A stretch of DNA of 64,000 bases from Acidimicrobiia bacterium. GTDB taxonomy: Bacteria > Actinomycetota > Acidimicrobiia > Acidimicrobiales > Aldehydirespiratoraceae. This document shows positions 8,892 through 18,132 of the stretch, in pieces. Position 1 is the first letter of the stretch. Each line of letters starts with the position of its first letter. The notes under the pieces were generated by a model that saw only the letters and a program-made list of their open reading frames with translations, had not been told where the DNA came from and made no database searches. Location: contig JAJEDD010000014.1 in NCBI GenBank assembly GCA_022821685.1, positions 173,604-237,603 of the forward strand, written 5' to 3'. A program made the translations under genes and the position numbers.

Positions 8892-9122
8892 GGGGCAAGC
8901 ACCTCCCTGTGGACCCGGCGGGGCCGGGGCCCCTGGCGGGGCAGGGTCTGTGTTGTCGGAGCGGACCGGACCCGATCCGGGGAACGGGAACCTGGCCGCA
9001 AGGTCGGGCGCAGGGTATCGGCCCCAATCCGCCGATGCTCCATCCCCAGCCGTCCACAACACCATCCCCAGCCCGCACCGGGTCTGGACAGGTCTGTTCC
9101 GCCCCTTGGCCTGGAGTGGCTG
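8892..9122. promoter_or_regulatory. Upstream region of the rpsF operon
   Basis: This 231-base spacer lies between panB and rpsF and presumably carries the rpsF operon promoter. At about 9041-9085 it contains CCATCCCCAGCCGTCCACAA and then a second CCATCCCCAGCC. The CATCCCCAGCC unit is repeated about 22 bases apart around a TCCACA core, and is similar on the opposite strand to the dnaB leader. No convincing -10/-35 was identified. Confidence 0.35.
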
Positions 9123-9968
<846 letters not shown>

Positions 9969-10133
9969 CGGAACTCCTTTCCCGTCCAGCGCACGGTGGC
10001 TGCCAGCGGTGTCCGCAGGCTACCGCCGGGCCCGCTGAACACGCAAGCGGCTGTCACGGTCAACCGATTCGCCTTCCGCTCGGCCTGTGGGAGGCGACGG
10101 GTACGATCCGGCCGTGCGGTGCGAGGACTGGCG

Positions 10134-11408
10134 GTGAACTCAGAGGCCCGGGCCGCGCTTGAGGCTGCACTGGCTGCTGCTTCGAGCCTGACCGGCCTCT
10201 TCACCGCCGCGGGACACCGCCTGTTCCTCGTGGGCGGGGTGGTGCGCGAGGCGGTCGCCGGACGGTTCCTGCCCGAAGCGGATCTCGATTGCACCACCGA
10301 CGCCCGGCCGGCCGCGGTTCGGCAGCTCGTCGGCGAGGCGGCCACGGCGCTGTGGACCCAGGGCGAGCGGTTCGGCACCATCGGCTGTGTCGTGGACGGG
10401 CGGGCCTTCGAGATCACCACCCACCGCGCCGAGCGCTACGACCCGCATTCGCGCAAGCCCGCGGTCGCCTTCGGAGACAACGTGCTCGACGACCTCGCCC
10501 GGCGCGACTTCACCGTCAACGCCATGGCCGTCGACACCGCCGACGGCAGCCTGATCGACCCGTACGGCGGGCGCGACGACCTGGCGGCCAGAGTGCTGCG
10601 CACCCCGCTCGACCCCTCCGTCTCCTTCGGCGAAGACCCCCTGCGCATGCTGAGGGCGGCCCGCTTCATCGCCGGCCACGGGCTGACCCCCGATGGCGCC
10701 CTCGTCGAGGCGGTGCAGACCATGGTCGATCGGCTCGACATCGTGGCGGTGGAGCGAGTCCGCGACGAGTTCGAGAAGTTGCTGCTGCTCGACGATCCCA
10801 CCGACGGCTTCGGATTCCTGTTCCGCACCGGCCTGATCGAGCGGGTGCTCCCCGATCAGGCCGGACGCGGCCCCGCGGCGATGGGCCGCATCACGGCCGC
10901 CACCGCGGCGGTGCCGGCTGCTCGCTGGGCTTCGCTCTTCGTCGGCGGCTCAGCCCGAAGCGCGTCATCGCGTATGCGCAAGCTGCGCTGTTCGAAGGCG
11001 CTGGTCGCTTCGGCGGTCGCCCTGATTGCGGCGCGGGCCCGATTGGCCGTCACCGGCAGCAGCCCCCAAGACGTGCGCCGCTTCGTTCACGAGTGTCGGG
11101 TGCCGGTGGACGCCGCGCTTGCCTTCGCCCAATCGGTGGCCGCCGCGTCCGGCGAGCCGCAGGATCATCTGCTCGGCTTCGCCGCCGCGCTGGCCGAGCT
11201 GCGAAGCGTTGAGGATGTCGACAACTTCGCCCTCCCGCTTGACGGGGCCGCGGTGATGGCCACGCTCGGGCTCGACCCCGGCCCCGAGGTCGGTCAGGCC
11301 CTGGATTTCCTGCGTGAGCGGGCCTTCGAGCACGGTCCGTCCAGCGAGTCCGAAGCGGTGGAAGCCCTGCACCAGTGGCGGGCCGCGAACTACTCTGCCG
11401 GATCGTGA
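10134..11408 (+). CDS. pcnA: CCA tRNA nucleotidyltransferase / poly(A) polymerase family protein
   Basis: This class II nucleotidyltransferase (424 residues) adds or repairs the tRNA 3'-CCA end. Motifs seen are [19 protein letters not shown] and DLDCTTDA (the metal-binding carboxylates), [12 protein letters not shown], and [14 protein letters not shown] with the downstream [23 protein letters not shown] 10134 is chosen; GTG 10119 is also in frame. The C-terminal part shows no obvious HD phosphohydrolase motif. It overlaps the next gene by GTGA. A CCA-adding gene in this position is usual for actinobacteria. Confidence 0.92.
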   Translation: MNSEARAALEAALAAASSLTGLFTAAGHRLFLVGGVVREAVAGRFLPEADLDCTTDARPAAVRQLVGEAATALWTQGERFGTIGCVVDGRAFEITTHRAERYDPHSRKPAVAFGDNVLDDLARRDFTVNAMAVDTADGSLIDPYGGRDDLAARVLRTPLDPSVSFGEDPLRMLRAARFIAGHGLTPDGALVEAVQTMVDRLDIVAVERVRDEFEKLLLLDDPTDGFGFLFRTGLIERVLPDQAGRGPAAMGRITAATAAVPAARWASLFVGGSARSASSRMRKLRCSKALVASAVALIAARARLAVTGSSPQDVRRFVHECRVPVDAALAFAQSVAAASGEPQDHLLGFAAALAELRSVEDVDNFALPLDGAAVMATLGLDPGPEVGQALDFLRERAFEHGPSSESEAVEALHQWRAANYSAGS

Positions 11409-11824
11409 AGCCGAACCCGTTCAGCCTGACCGCGGCCAATGGTGCCGCGCCGGACGGGCCAACGGGCGCGACCGTCGACTATCGGCTGGCTCGGGCGGCC
11501 ACCCTGCGGGCGTGGAAGTCGGGTCAGCTCGGCCGCCACGATGTCTGTGACGCGCAACGCGAGCTGCACCGCAACGCAGAGTTCTGCGGTCAGCCCACCC
11601 GCCGCAAGTGTCCGGTGTGCTCAACCGCGGACCTTGTCGAGGTCACCTATGTGTTCGGCCCGTGGCTGCCCAAGCACGGGCGCTGCGTGACGACCCGGGC
11701 TGAGATGCAGCGCTTGCGGCACCGTGCCAGCGTGTCGACCGGCTTCGTGGTCGAGGTCTGCACCGACTGCGGCTGGAACCACCTGGTGCGCCGCTACACG
11801 CTGGGCGGCAAGCGCTCCGCCTGA
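11405..11824 (+). CDS. DUF5318 family protein, probable zinc-binding
   Basis: This small actinobacterial conserved protein (139 residues) is recognised by CDAQRELHRNAEFCGQPTRR, KCPVCSTADLVEVTYVFG and the late EVCTDCGWNHLVRRY. Two CxxC pairs (CPVC and CTDC) suggest a structural zinc site. The function is unknown in the family. Its GTG overlaps the pcnA stop (GTGA), so it is translated together with the CCA-adding enzyme. Confidence 0.85.
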   Translation: MKPNPFSLTAANGAAPDGPTGATVDYRLARAATLRAWKSGQLGRHDVCDAQRELHRNAEFCGQPTRRKCPVCSTADLVEVTYVFGPWLPKHGRCVTTRAEMQRLRHRASVSTGFVVEVCTDCGWNHLVRRYTLGGKRSA

Positions 11825-11876
11825 CAATCCTCTGGCACGCTCTTGACGTTCCGTTCGCTCGGCCGCTGACGAGGCC

Positions 11877-12581
11877 GTGGCCTTGATCTCGTTGCGGATC
11901 GGCGCGGCACGATTCCGCGTCGGCCCCTGGCAGGGCTGCCGCGACACCGCTTATCTGGCTCCCGTCACCGCCGCCGCCACGCTGGTGCCCGAGGTGCTCG
12001 ACGATGCCCACGACCGGCTCCGCCGGCTCGGCTATCGGACTGTGGTCACCGCCGCGGTCGCGCCACTGGTCCGCGACCGGCTCATCGGCCACGGCTACCG
12101 CATTCGATCCGAGCTCATTACTTTGAGCCGTGATCTTGCCGACTCTCCCCGGCTGCCGCACTCCGGCCGGGGCACCAGCCGAGCCCGGCGCCGCGACACC
12201 GGCGGCGTGCTGAAGGTCGATGCTGGAGCCTTCGGACCGTTCTGGCGGCTCGACGCCGATGGAATCGCTGAGGCCCGCCGGGCCACGCCGGTCAGTCGGT
12301 GGCGGGTGATCCGCAGCCCGGAGGTGACGGCCTACAGCATCACGGGCCGGGCCGGATCGACCGGCTACCTGCAACGTCTGGCGGTGGCCGACCGCGCCCA
12401 GGGACGCGGCCTGGGCACGATCCTCGTCGAGGACGCGCTGGGGTGGCTGCGACGGGGCGGAGCCCGCACCGCGCTGGTCAACACACCGCCCGACAACGAG
12501 CGAGCCCTCGCTCTGTACCAGCGATGCGGGTTCTGCGTCATGCCCGACCGCCTCGCCGTTTTGCACCGAGCCCTGGCGTGA
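11877..12581 (+). CDS. GNAT family N-acetyltransferase
   Basis: This 234-residue protein carries a C-terminal GNAT fold. YLQRLAVADRAQGRGLGTIL is the beta4 and acetyl-CoA pyrophosphate-binding loop (QGRGLGT), and NERALALYQRCGF is the alpha4/beta7 signature. The N-terminal half (LRRLGYRTVVTAAVAPLVRD) may be a second, degenerate GNAT-like domain. The substrate is unknown. The start is GTG 11877. The 52 bases before it contain a degenerate fragment resembling the interspersed repeat. Confidence 0.8.
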   Translation: MALISLRIGAARFRVGPWQGCRDTAYLAPVTAAATLVPEVLDDAHDRLRRLGYRTVVTAAVAPLVRDRLIGHGYRIRSELITLSRDLADSPRLPHSGRGTSRARRRDTGGVLKVDAGAFGPFWRLDADGIAEARRATPVSRWRVIRSPEVTAYSITGRAGSTGYLQRLAVADRAQGRGLGTILVEDALGWLRRGGARTALVNTPPDNERALALYQRCGFCVMPDRLAVLHRALA

Positions 12582-12664
12582 GCGCACCATCCGAACCCTT
12601 CCCCTCGACCCCTGGGCAGTGCTACCGTCGCCGTGGCACCGAGCCGCCGACCCGAGGATTCGAC

Positions 12665-13513
12665 ATGACCGTTGGCATCGTCACCGACAGTTCCTGCGAC
12701 TTGCACGACGACGAGCTCGCCGGGCTCAACGTCGAGGTCGTCCCCCTGTTCATTCGTTTCGGAACCGATGATCTGCTCGACCGCGAGCAGATCACGGTAG
12801 AGGACTTCTACCGGCGGATGGCCGCTGCCGAGGAGCTGCCACAGACCGCCGCGCCGTCACCCGGACGGTTCGAGCAGGCCTTCCGGCAGCATCTGGACTC
12901 CGGCTGCGAGGCGGTGGTGTGCATCAACCTGTCGGCTGCCATCTCGGCCACGATGCAGTCGGCGGTGCAGGCCGTCGACGCCGTCGCCTCCGCTGGCGAC
13001 GCTGCCGACATCCGGGTGCTGGACAGCCGCTCGGTCACGGCGGGGCTGGGCACGATGGTCCTGCAGGCAGCCCGCATGGCCGCCGACGGCGCCAGCGCTG
13101 ACGCCATCGAGGCCCATGTGGCCGACGCCTCGGCGCGGACCCATGTGTTCGGCACGCTCGACACGCTGGAGAACCTCCGCAAGGGGGGTCGCATCGGCGG
13201 CGCCCAGGCCCTGCTCGGCTCGATGCTGTCGATCAAGCCCATCGTCGATATCTCCAGCGGCGCAGTGGAGGAAGCCGCCAAGCAGCGGACCCGTCGCAAG
13301 GCGCTCGGCTGGCTGCGCGACACGGTGCAGGCGGCCGAGCCGGTGGAGCACCTGACCGTCATGCACGGCGAGGCGCCCGACGTGGACGGCTTCTGCGAGA
13401 TGCTCGCCGAGGTTCACTCCGGCGACATCCGGGTCAGCAAAGTCGGGCCGGTGGTGGGCACCCACGCCGGTCAGGGGGTGCTGGGCATGGCCTACCAGGT
13501 TCCACCCGCCTGA
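12665..13513 (+). CDS. DegV family fatty-acid-binding protein
   Basis: DegV proteins (282 residues here) bind a fatty acid between two domains and act as the FakB-type subunit of fatty-acid kinase. Motifs are VGIVTDSSCDL at the N-terminus, TAAPSPGRFEQAF, INLSAAISATMQSA and LENLRKGGRIGGAQALLGSM. The C-terminus, GPVVGTHAGQGVLGMAY, is typical. A separate FakA kinase is not in this window. The start is ATG 12665. Confidence 0.92.
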   Translation: MTVGIVTDSSCDLHDDELAGLNVEVVPLFIRFGTDDLLDREQITVEDFYRRMAAAEELPQTAAPSPGRFEQAFRQHLDSGCEAVVCINLSAAISATMQSAVQAVDAVASAGDAADIRVLDSRSVTAGLGTMVLQAARMAADGASADAIEAHVADASARTHVFGTLDTLENLRKGGRIGGAQALLGSMLSIKPIVDISSGAVEEAAKQRTRRKALGWLRDTVQAAEPVEHLTVMHGEAPDVDGFCEMLAEVHSGDIRVSKVGPVVGTHAGQGVLGMAYQVPPA

Positions 13514-13535
13514 CCGCTGGACGAGGTCGGGTTCG

Positions 13536-14120
13536 ATTCGCGGTCTCGAAGACGCCGAGCTTGTCCGGGCCGCCCAGGCCGGCGACCGCGGTGCGCTCGA
13601 GCAGCTGCTGCGCCGCCACCACGACCAGATCCATGCCATCTGCCGACGCCTGGCCGGCAACGACGCCGACGGACAGGACGCGGCCCAGGAGGCGCTCATC
13701 GCGGTGGTCAGGGGACTCTCCAGCTTCGGAGGCCGGTCCAAGTTCTCGACTTGGGCCTACCGGGTGGCCACCAACGCCGCACTGGACGAGCTGCGCCGCC
13801 GCGGCCGCCGTCCGACACCTGCGCTGATCGAGGCCGGCGACCGTCTCGCTGCCGCCGACGACTCCGGTGCGGTGGCGGCCCGGCTCGACTTCGAGGCTGC
13901 GCTGGCTGAACTCCCCGAGGAATACCGGGCCGCGGTCGTGCTTCGGGATGTGGCCGGCTGTGACTACGCCGAGATCGCATCGATCTTGCAGATCCCCCCG
14001 GGGACGGTGCGATCCCGGATCGCCAGAGGTCGGGCCCGGCTGGCCGACGCGTTGAGCGCCAACGGCGGGAACCACCCCGGCGGGCGAAACGTCGGACATG
14101 GACGAGGCACGCAACCATGA
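13536..14120 (+). CDS. ECF-type RNA polymerase sigma factor, SigM-like by position
   Basis: Sigma-70 region 2 reads DAELVRAAQAGDRGALEQLL, then DAAQEALIAVVRGLSSFGG and FSTWAYRVATNAALDELRRR. Region 4 reads ALAELPEEYRAAVVLRDVAG and then YAEIASILQIPPGTVRSRIA, the helix-turn-helix. The frame has no ATG, GTG or TTG between the DegV stop and region 2. The best candidate start is ATT 13536, with GAGG about ten bases upstream. The first conventional start (GTG 13704) would remove most of region 2. It overlaps the anti-sigma gene by ATGA and sits before trxB-trxA as sigM does in mycobacteria. Confidence 0.85.
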   Translation: MRGLEDAELVRAAQAGDRGALEQLLRRHHDQIHAICRRLAGNDADGQDAAQEALIAVVRGLSSFGGRSKFSTWAYRVATNAALDELRRRGRRPTPALIEAGDRLAAADDSGAVAARLDFEAALAELPEEYRAAVVLRDVAGCDYAEIASILQIPPGTVRSRIARGRARLADALSANGGNHPGGRNVGHGRGTQP

Positions 14121-15175
14121 GTGACGAACAGCTCCGCGCCGACGAGCTCGTGTCGGCCTATCTCGACGGCGAGGCCACTGTGGTCGAAATCGCCGAGATC
14201 GAGCGGGACGAGGCTCTGCTGACCCGGCTTGAGCGGCTGCGATCGGTTCGCGACGCGGCTGCGGCGCCGGTTGCGCCCGTGGCAGCAGAAATGCGGGACC
14301 AGATGATCGAGGCGGCCCTCGCCGCTCAGGGGGCCAGGATCGTTCCGCTGCACCGCCGCCACCCCGCGCTGCTGGCGATGGCCGCCGCGGCCGTCCTGCT
14401 GGCCGTCGTCGTCAGCGCGGGCTTGATCGCCAGCCGGGGCACCGACAACGTGCAAACCGCAGCCGAAGCTCCATTCGACATGGCTGAGGCGACAGCTGAG
14501 AGCAACGAATCAGCAGCAGCTCCAGCCGAGATGGCCGCCGCGGACGAGACAGCCGCCGACATGGCCGCGCCAGCCGAGGCACAGGCCACACCCGACATGG
14601 CTGCGGTAGCTGAGAGCGCTGAAACGGCCGCGGTGGCCACCACGACTGAGCCCGCGACGGTCTCAGCCGAGTCCGAGCCGATGGCGGAAACGGATGAGGA
14701 GATGGCCCAAGAGATGGCCGTAGAGGAGGCTGTCCCACTGGCGATGGCCGACACGACGGCACAGGCCAAGACGGCTGCCGCCGCTGAAGACACCGCGGTC
14801 GAGGCACCGGCCAGTGAGGATCAGCCTGAAGCGGATGTCACCGCTACAGCAGAACTGGCCGGCCCGGCCGTGGACCTGGGTGAGTTCGAGAACCTCGATT
14901 CGTTCTTCAGCACCATCGCGGCGCGCTGGTCAGCCGCCCTGGAAGATGGCACCATCGCTGACTCCGGAGGGTGCGCTCAGGCCGTGCACGACGAGGCCCT
15001 GGCACTGAATCTTGAGACGGGACAGCCCTTCACCGCCACAGTCGGAACCCCCGACGCCTTGCGGTTGGACGCCCAGTTCGCCCGACGAGCCGACGGCACA
15101 GCCGTAATCATCTACGCCTCGCCGCCCGACTGCGAAACCAAGATCCACGAGCCGGATCCACCCAACGGACCCTGA
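14117..15175 (+). CDS. Membrane-anchored anti-sigma factor
   Basis: This is the probable anti-sigma partner (352 residues). The N-terminal cytoplasmic part (1-80) is an anti-sigma-like helical domain (LVSAYLDGEATVVEIAEIER) without the HxxxCxxC zinc motif. One transmembrane segment covers about 83-105. A long alanine-, glutamate- and methionine-rich extracellular spacer (about 110-245) follows. The C-terminal domain of ~100 residues includes CAQAVHDEALALN and YASPPDCETK, with two cysteines. The ATGA overlap with the sigma gene supports the pairing. Confidence 0.8.
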   Translation: MSDEQLRADELVSAYLDGEATVVEIAEIERDEALLTRLERLRSVRDAAAAPVAPVAAEMRDQMIEAALAAQGARIVPLHRRHPALLAMAAAAVLLAVVVSAGLIASRGTDNVQTAAEAPFDMAEATAESNESAAAPAEMAAADETAADMAAPAEAQATPDMAAVAESAETAAVATTTEPATVSAESEPMAETDEEMAQEMAVEEAVPLAMADTTAQAKTAAAAEDTAVEAPASEDQPEADVTATAELAGPAVDLGEFENLDSFFSTIAARWSAALEDGTIADSGGCAQAVHDEALALNLETGQPFTATVGTPDALRLDAQFARRADGTAVIIYASPPDCETKIHEPDPPNGP

Positions 15176-15212
15176 GAGGCCGAGCGAATCGGCGACCGAA
15201 TCCGGGCCGCTA
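15174..15212. terminator. Convergent spacer between anti-sigma and trxB, repeat left end
   Basis: The 34 bases between two convergent stop codons begin GAGAGGCCGAGCGAAT, the left end of the interspersed repeat. They then form a short hairpin, TCGG CGA CCGA, flanked by GGCC at both sides. Placement between convergent genes fits a bidirectional terminator, but no T-tract is present. Confidence 0.4.
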
Positions 15213-16181
15213 GTGGCGGCTCTCGAGATAGCGCTCGGCTTCGATGGCGGCCATGCAGCCTGTGCCTGCGGCCGTGACAGCCTGGCGGTAGTAGTCGTCC
15301 TGCACGTCGCCGCAGGCGAACACCCCCTCCACCGCGGTCCGGGTGGAGTCCGGCTCGGTGATGAGGTAGCCGTTGTCCTTCATCGCCAGATGGCCCGTGA
15401 AGAGGTCCGTGTTGGGTCGATGCCCGATTGCGATGAAGCACCCGGTCACGTCGAGGACCGAGGCCTCGCCGGTCTGGGTGTCGCGGATCCGCAGGCCGGT
15501 GAGAACGGACTCGCCCAGGTACTCCTCCACCACGCTGTTCCACATGAAGTCGATGCGCTCGTTGTCGAAGGCGCGCTGCTGCATGATCTTGGAGGCTCGC
15601 AGAGCGTCGCGGCGGTGGATGACGGTGACGCGGGACGCGAATCGGGTGAGGAAGGTCGCTTCCTCCATGGCCGAGTCGCCCCCTCCGACCACTGCGATGT
15701 GCTGGTCGCGGAAGAAGAAGCCGTCGCAGGTTGCACAGGTCGAAAGCCCGTGCCCGACCAGTTCGATCTCCCGGTCGAGGCCCAGCATGATCGACTGGGC
15801 GCCGGTTGACACGATCACCGTCGAGGCCCTCAGCGTGGGCTCGGCCGCGGCGGGATCATCGGTCCAGATGCCGTAGGGCTGCTCTGAGAAGTCCACTCGC
15901 GACGCCTTCACGGTGTGGATCTGGGCGCCGAAGCGGACGGCCTGCGCGCGGAAGCGCTGCATGAGTTCCGGTCCCATCACGCCGTCGGGGAATCCGGGGT
16001 AGTTCTCCACGTCGGTGGTGAGCATGAGCTGCCCGCCCGGCTGATCGCTGGTCGAGCTCGGCTCGCCCTCCAGAACCACCGGGCGGAGGTCGGCCCGGGC
16101 GGTGTAGACGGCCGCGGTGAGCCCGGCCGGGCCGGATCCGATGATGGCCACCTCTACCTCGGCGCGGTCGTCAAGCCCCAT
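15210..16181 (-). CDS. trxB: Thioredoxin-disulfide reductase
   Basis: TrxB uses NADPH and FAD to reduce thioredoxin. The 323-residue protein has the FAD Rossmann motif VAIIGSGPAGLTAAVYTARA (residues ~11-30), the redox centre CATCDG (Cys149/Cys152), and the NADPH motif AVVGGGDSAMEEATFLTRFA. It ends GVFACGDVQDDYYRQAVTAA. It starts at ATG 16181. The trxA gene lies about 560 bases to its right on the opposite strand, with a membrane protein in between. Confidence 0.97.
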   Translation of the reverse strand: MGLDDRAEVEVAIIGSGPAGLTAAVYTARADLRPVVLEGEPSSTSDQPGGQLMLTTDVENYPGFPDGVMGPELMQRFRAQAVRFGAQIHTVKASRVDFSEQPYGIWTDDPAAAEPTLRASTVIVSTGAQSIMLGLDREIELVGHGLSTCATCDGFFFRDQHIAVVGGGDSAMEEATFLTRFASRVTVIHRRDALRASKIMQQRAFDNERIDFMWNSVVEEYLGESVLTGLRIRDTQTGEASVLDVTGCFIAIGHRPNTDLFTGHLAMKDNGYLITEPDSTRTAVEGVFACGDVQDDYYRQAVTAAGTGCMAAIEAERYLESRH

Positions 16182-16216
16182 AATCCCTCACGCTTCTCGA
16201 TTGCGGTTCCGCTGAA

Positions 16217-16648
16217 TCAAGCCACGGCGTCGATCACACCGTAGAACACCACGCCCACGATGATGACAACATCGATGATTATCGCGATGTAGACGGGCCG
16301 CGCCGATCCGGTCCGGGCCCGCCAGGCGCCGAAACCGAGAATCGAGACCAACAGCCCGATGAAGCCGTGGGCTGCCCATGTGGCCGAGCCGACGCCGGCG
16401 CCGATCGGCAGGTAGGCATCGGCGAGGCGCACGGCGACGACGGCGAGCAGCACCACGGCCGCTATGGCGGCCACCACCGCCACCAGGCAGTAGACGACGG
16501 CCCGCAGCACGAACACAGCCCGGTCGGTGGTCTGCACCCGCACCGCATCGACAAACTCGACGATCTTGTCGGCGACGGTTGTCGGCCAGTCGTCGGACCC
16601 CAGGCTCAACTGGGGCCGCTCGCGGCTGGCGGACTCGTCGGTGGCCAT
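16217..16648 (-). CDS. Three-helix membrane protein, phage-holin-superfamily-like
   Basis: This 143-residue protein has a polar N-terminus followed by three hydrophobic segments: about 47-75 (VLRAVVYCLVAVVAAIAAVV), 92-110 (HGFIGLLVSILGFGAW) and 118-140. The arrangement resembles the actinobacterial putative holin-like membrane proteins found in sigM-trx regions. The function is unknown, and the name reflects topology only. It lies 35 bases upstream of trxB on the same strand and is probably co-transcribed with it. Confidence 0.7.
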   Translation of the reverse strand: MATDESASRERPQLSLGSDDWPTTVADKIVEFVDAVRVQTTDRAVFVLRAVVYCLVAVVAAIAAVVLLAVVAVRLADAYLPIGAGVGSATWAAHGFIGLLVSILGFGAWRARTGSARPVYIAIIIDVVIIVGVVFYGVIDAVA

Positions 16649-16738
16649 AGAGGTGAAGCCTAGACCGCACCGCCGGCCCGTCGGGCCTCTAGCCTGGACC
16701 GTCGCTTGACGACACCGGAACTACCAGAGGAAGACGCC

Positions 16739-17071
16739 GTGTCAGGATCAACCATCACCCTTAGCACAGCCACATTCGATGAAGAGGTCGGCGGTTCGTC
16801 CACGCCGGTGCTCGTGGACTTCTGGGCCGAGTGGTGCGGCCCGTGCAAGATGATCGCTCCAATTCTCGAGGAGATCGCTGCCGAGCAGGCGGGCAATCTG
16901 ACGGTGGCCAAGCTCAACGTGGACGATGCTCCCGACATCGCCCGCCGGTTCGGGGTGATGAGCATCCCGACCATGATCGTCTTCGACGACGGCGTGCCCG
17001 CCAAGCAGATCGTGGGCGCCAAGCCGAAGGCCGCTCTGCTCGACGATCTCGCCGAGTACCTCCACGAATAG
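16739..17071 (+). CDS. trxA: Thioredoxin
   Basis: Thioredoxin (110 residues) is the disulfide reductant recycled by TrxB. The active site WCGPCKM is at residues 32-38, preceded by VLVDFWAE. The cis-proline loop SIPTMIVF follows, then GVPAKQIVGAKPKAALLDDL. GTG 16739 is preferred over TTG 16706 because AGAGGAAG lies nine bases upstream of it and the protein then has normal length. Confidence 0.97.
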   Translation: MSGSTITLSTATFDEEVGGSSTPVLVDFWAEWCGPCKMIAPILEEIAAEQAGNLTVAKLNVDDAPDIARRFGVMSIPTMIVFDDGVPAKQIVGAKPKAALLDDLAEYLHE

Positions 17072-17105
17072 ACCGCCCAGCCCGCCTAGATCACCGACGA
17101 ATTCG

Positions 17106-18089
17106 GTGAGCGGGTCGCCCCACGGGCTGCCGCTGCGCCGCGGCGACGCCGGTGACGCCGTTCACGACCTCCAACGCCGGCTGGCCCTGATCGGCTACTC
17201 CATCGACGGCGACTCGCAGGAGTTCGGCACCGAGACCGAGGCCTCGTTACGCCGCTTCCAGAGCGACCGCGGCCTAGTGGTCGACGGGATTTGCGGCCCC
17301 CAGTCCTGGAACGCGCTGGTGGAGGCCGACCATCGTCTCGGCGACCGGCTTCTCTACTACCGCGACCCGATGATGCGGGGCGATGACGTGGCCGAACTCC
17401 AGCGTCTGCTCGGCCAGCTCGGCTTCGACCCCCACTGGGTCGACGGCATTCTCGGACCCCGAACCGATCGGGCTATTCGCCAGTTCCAGCAGAACGTGGG
17501 CCTTCCCGACGACGGCGTGGTCGGCCGGTCCACCACCGACGCGTTCGACCGGCTGGCGAAGCAAACCCGCGGCCAGGTGACCATTGCCCAGGTCCGAGAG
17601 CACGAGCGGCTCCGCCGCCAGCCGAACCGGGTGGAGGGACGGCGGATCATAGTGGGCGATGCCGGCGACCTGCCCGTGATCGCTCAGGCCGTCGCTCGCC
17701 GCCTGCGCCAGCTCGGAGCCGAGGTCTTGTCGTTCAGCACCCCCGACCTCAGCCACCAAGCCCGCACCTCGAACCAGTGGAACGGCGACATATACCTGGG
17801 CGTGACCCTGGCGGTCGAAGACTTCAGCGTCTCATACTTCGCCATGAGCGGATTCGAGTCGGTCGGGGGCCGGGCGCTGGCCCAGCGCTGCTCGACCGCG
17901 CTCCAACCCCTGCTGGCCGACACTACCCCGGCGACCGCGATGCGGCTGTCCATTCTCCGGGAGACCAAGATGCCGGCCGTTTGGTGCCGGATTGGACCCG
18001 GCGACGTCGTGGTGCCTCAAGCGCCTCGCGTCGCCCGCGCCCTTGCCGACGCAATCACCGGCTGGTGCCTCGATCCAAACCCCCAGTAA
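17106..18089 (+). CDS. cwlM: CwlM-like protein: two peptidoglycan-binding repeats plus degenerate amidase domain
   Basis: The 327-residue protein has two PG_binding_1 repeats (about 14-75, LRRFQSDRGLVVDGICGPQS; and 90-150, AIRQFQQNVGLPDDGVVGRS). An Amidase_3-shaped domain follows (about 178-320, IIVGDAGDLPVIAQAVARRL). The zinc ligands expected in active amidases are not visible: the usual DPGHGG is GDAGD, the SIHAN strand reads YLGVTLAVE, and the late glutamate is absent. It is therefore probably catalytically inactive. Mycobacterial CwlM, in the same gene neighbourhood, is known as a cytoplasmic regulator of MurA, and a similar regulatory role is the best inference. Confidence 0.82.
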   Translation: MSGSPHGLPLRRGDAGDAVHDLQRRLALIGYSIDGDSQEFGTETEASLRRFQSDRGLVVDGICGPQSWNALVEADHRLGDRLLYYRDPMMRGDDVAELQRLLGQLGFDPHWVDGILGPRTDRAIRQFQQNVGLPDDGVVGRSTTDAFDRLAKQTRGQVTIAQVREHERLRRQPNRVEGRRIIVGDAGDLPVIAQAVARRLRQLGAEVLSFSTPDLSHQARTSNQWNGDIYLGVTLAVEDFSVSYFAMSGFESVGGRALAQRCSTALQPLLADTTPATAMRLSILRETKMPAVWCRIGPGDVVVPQAPRVARALADAITGWCLDPNPQ

Positions 18090-18132
18090 CAGCATCAAAC
18101 AATATTTAACTGAACGACATCTGTACAGGTCG

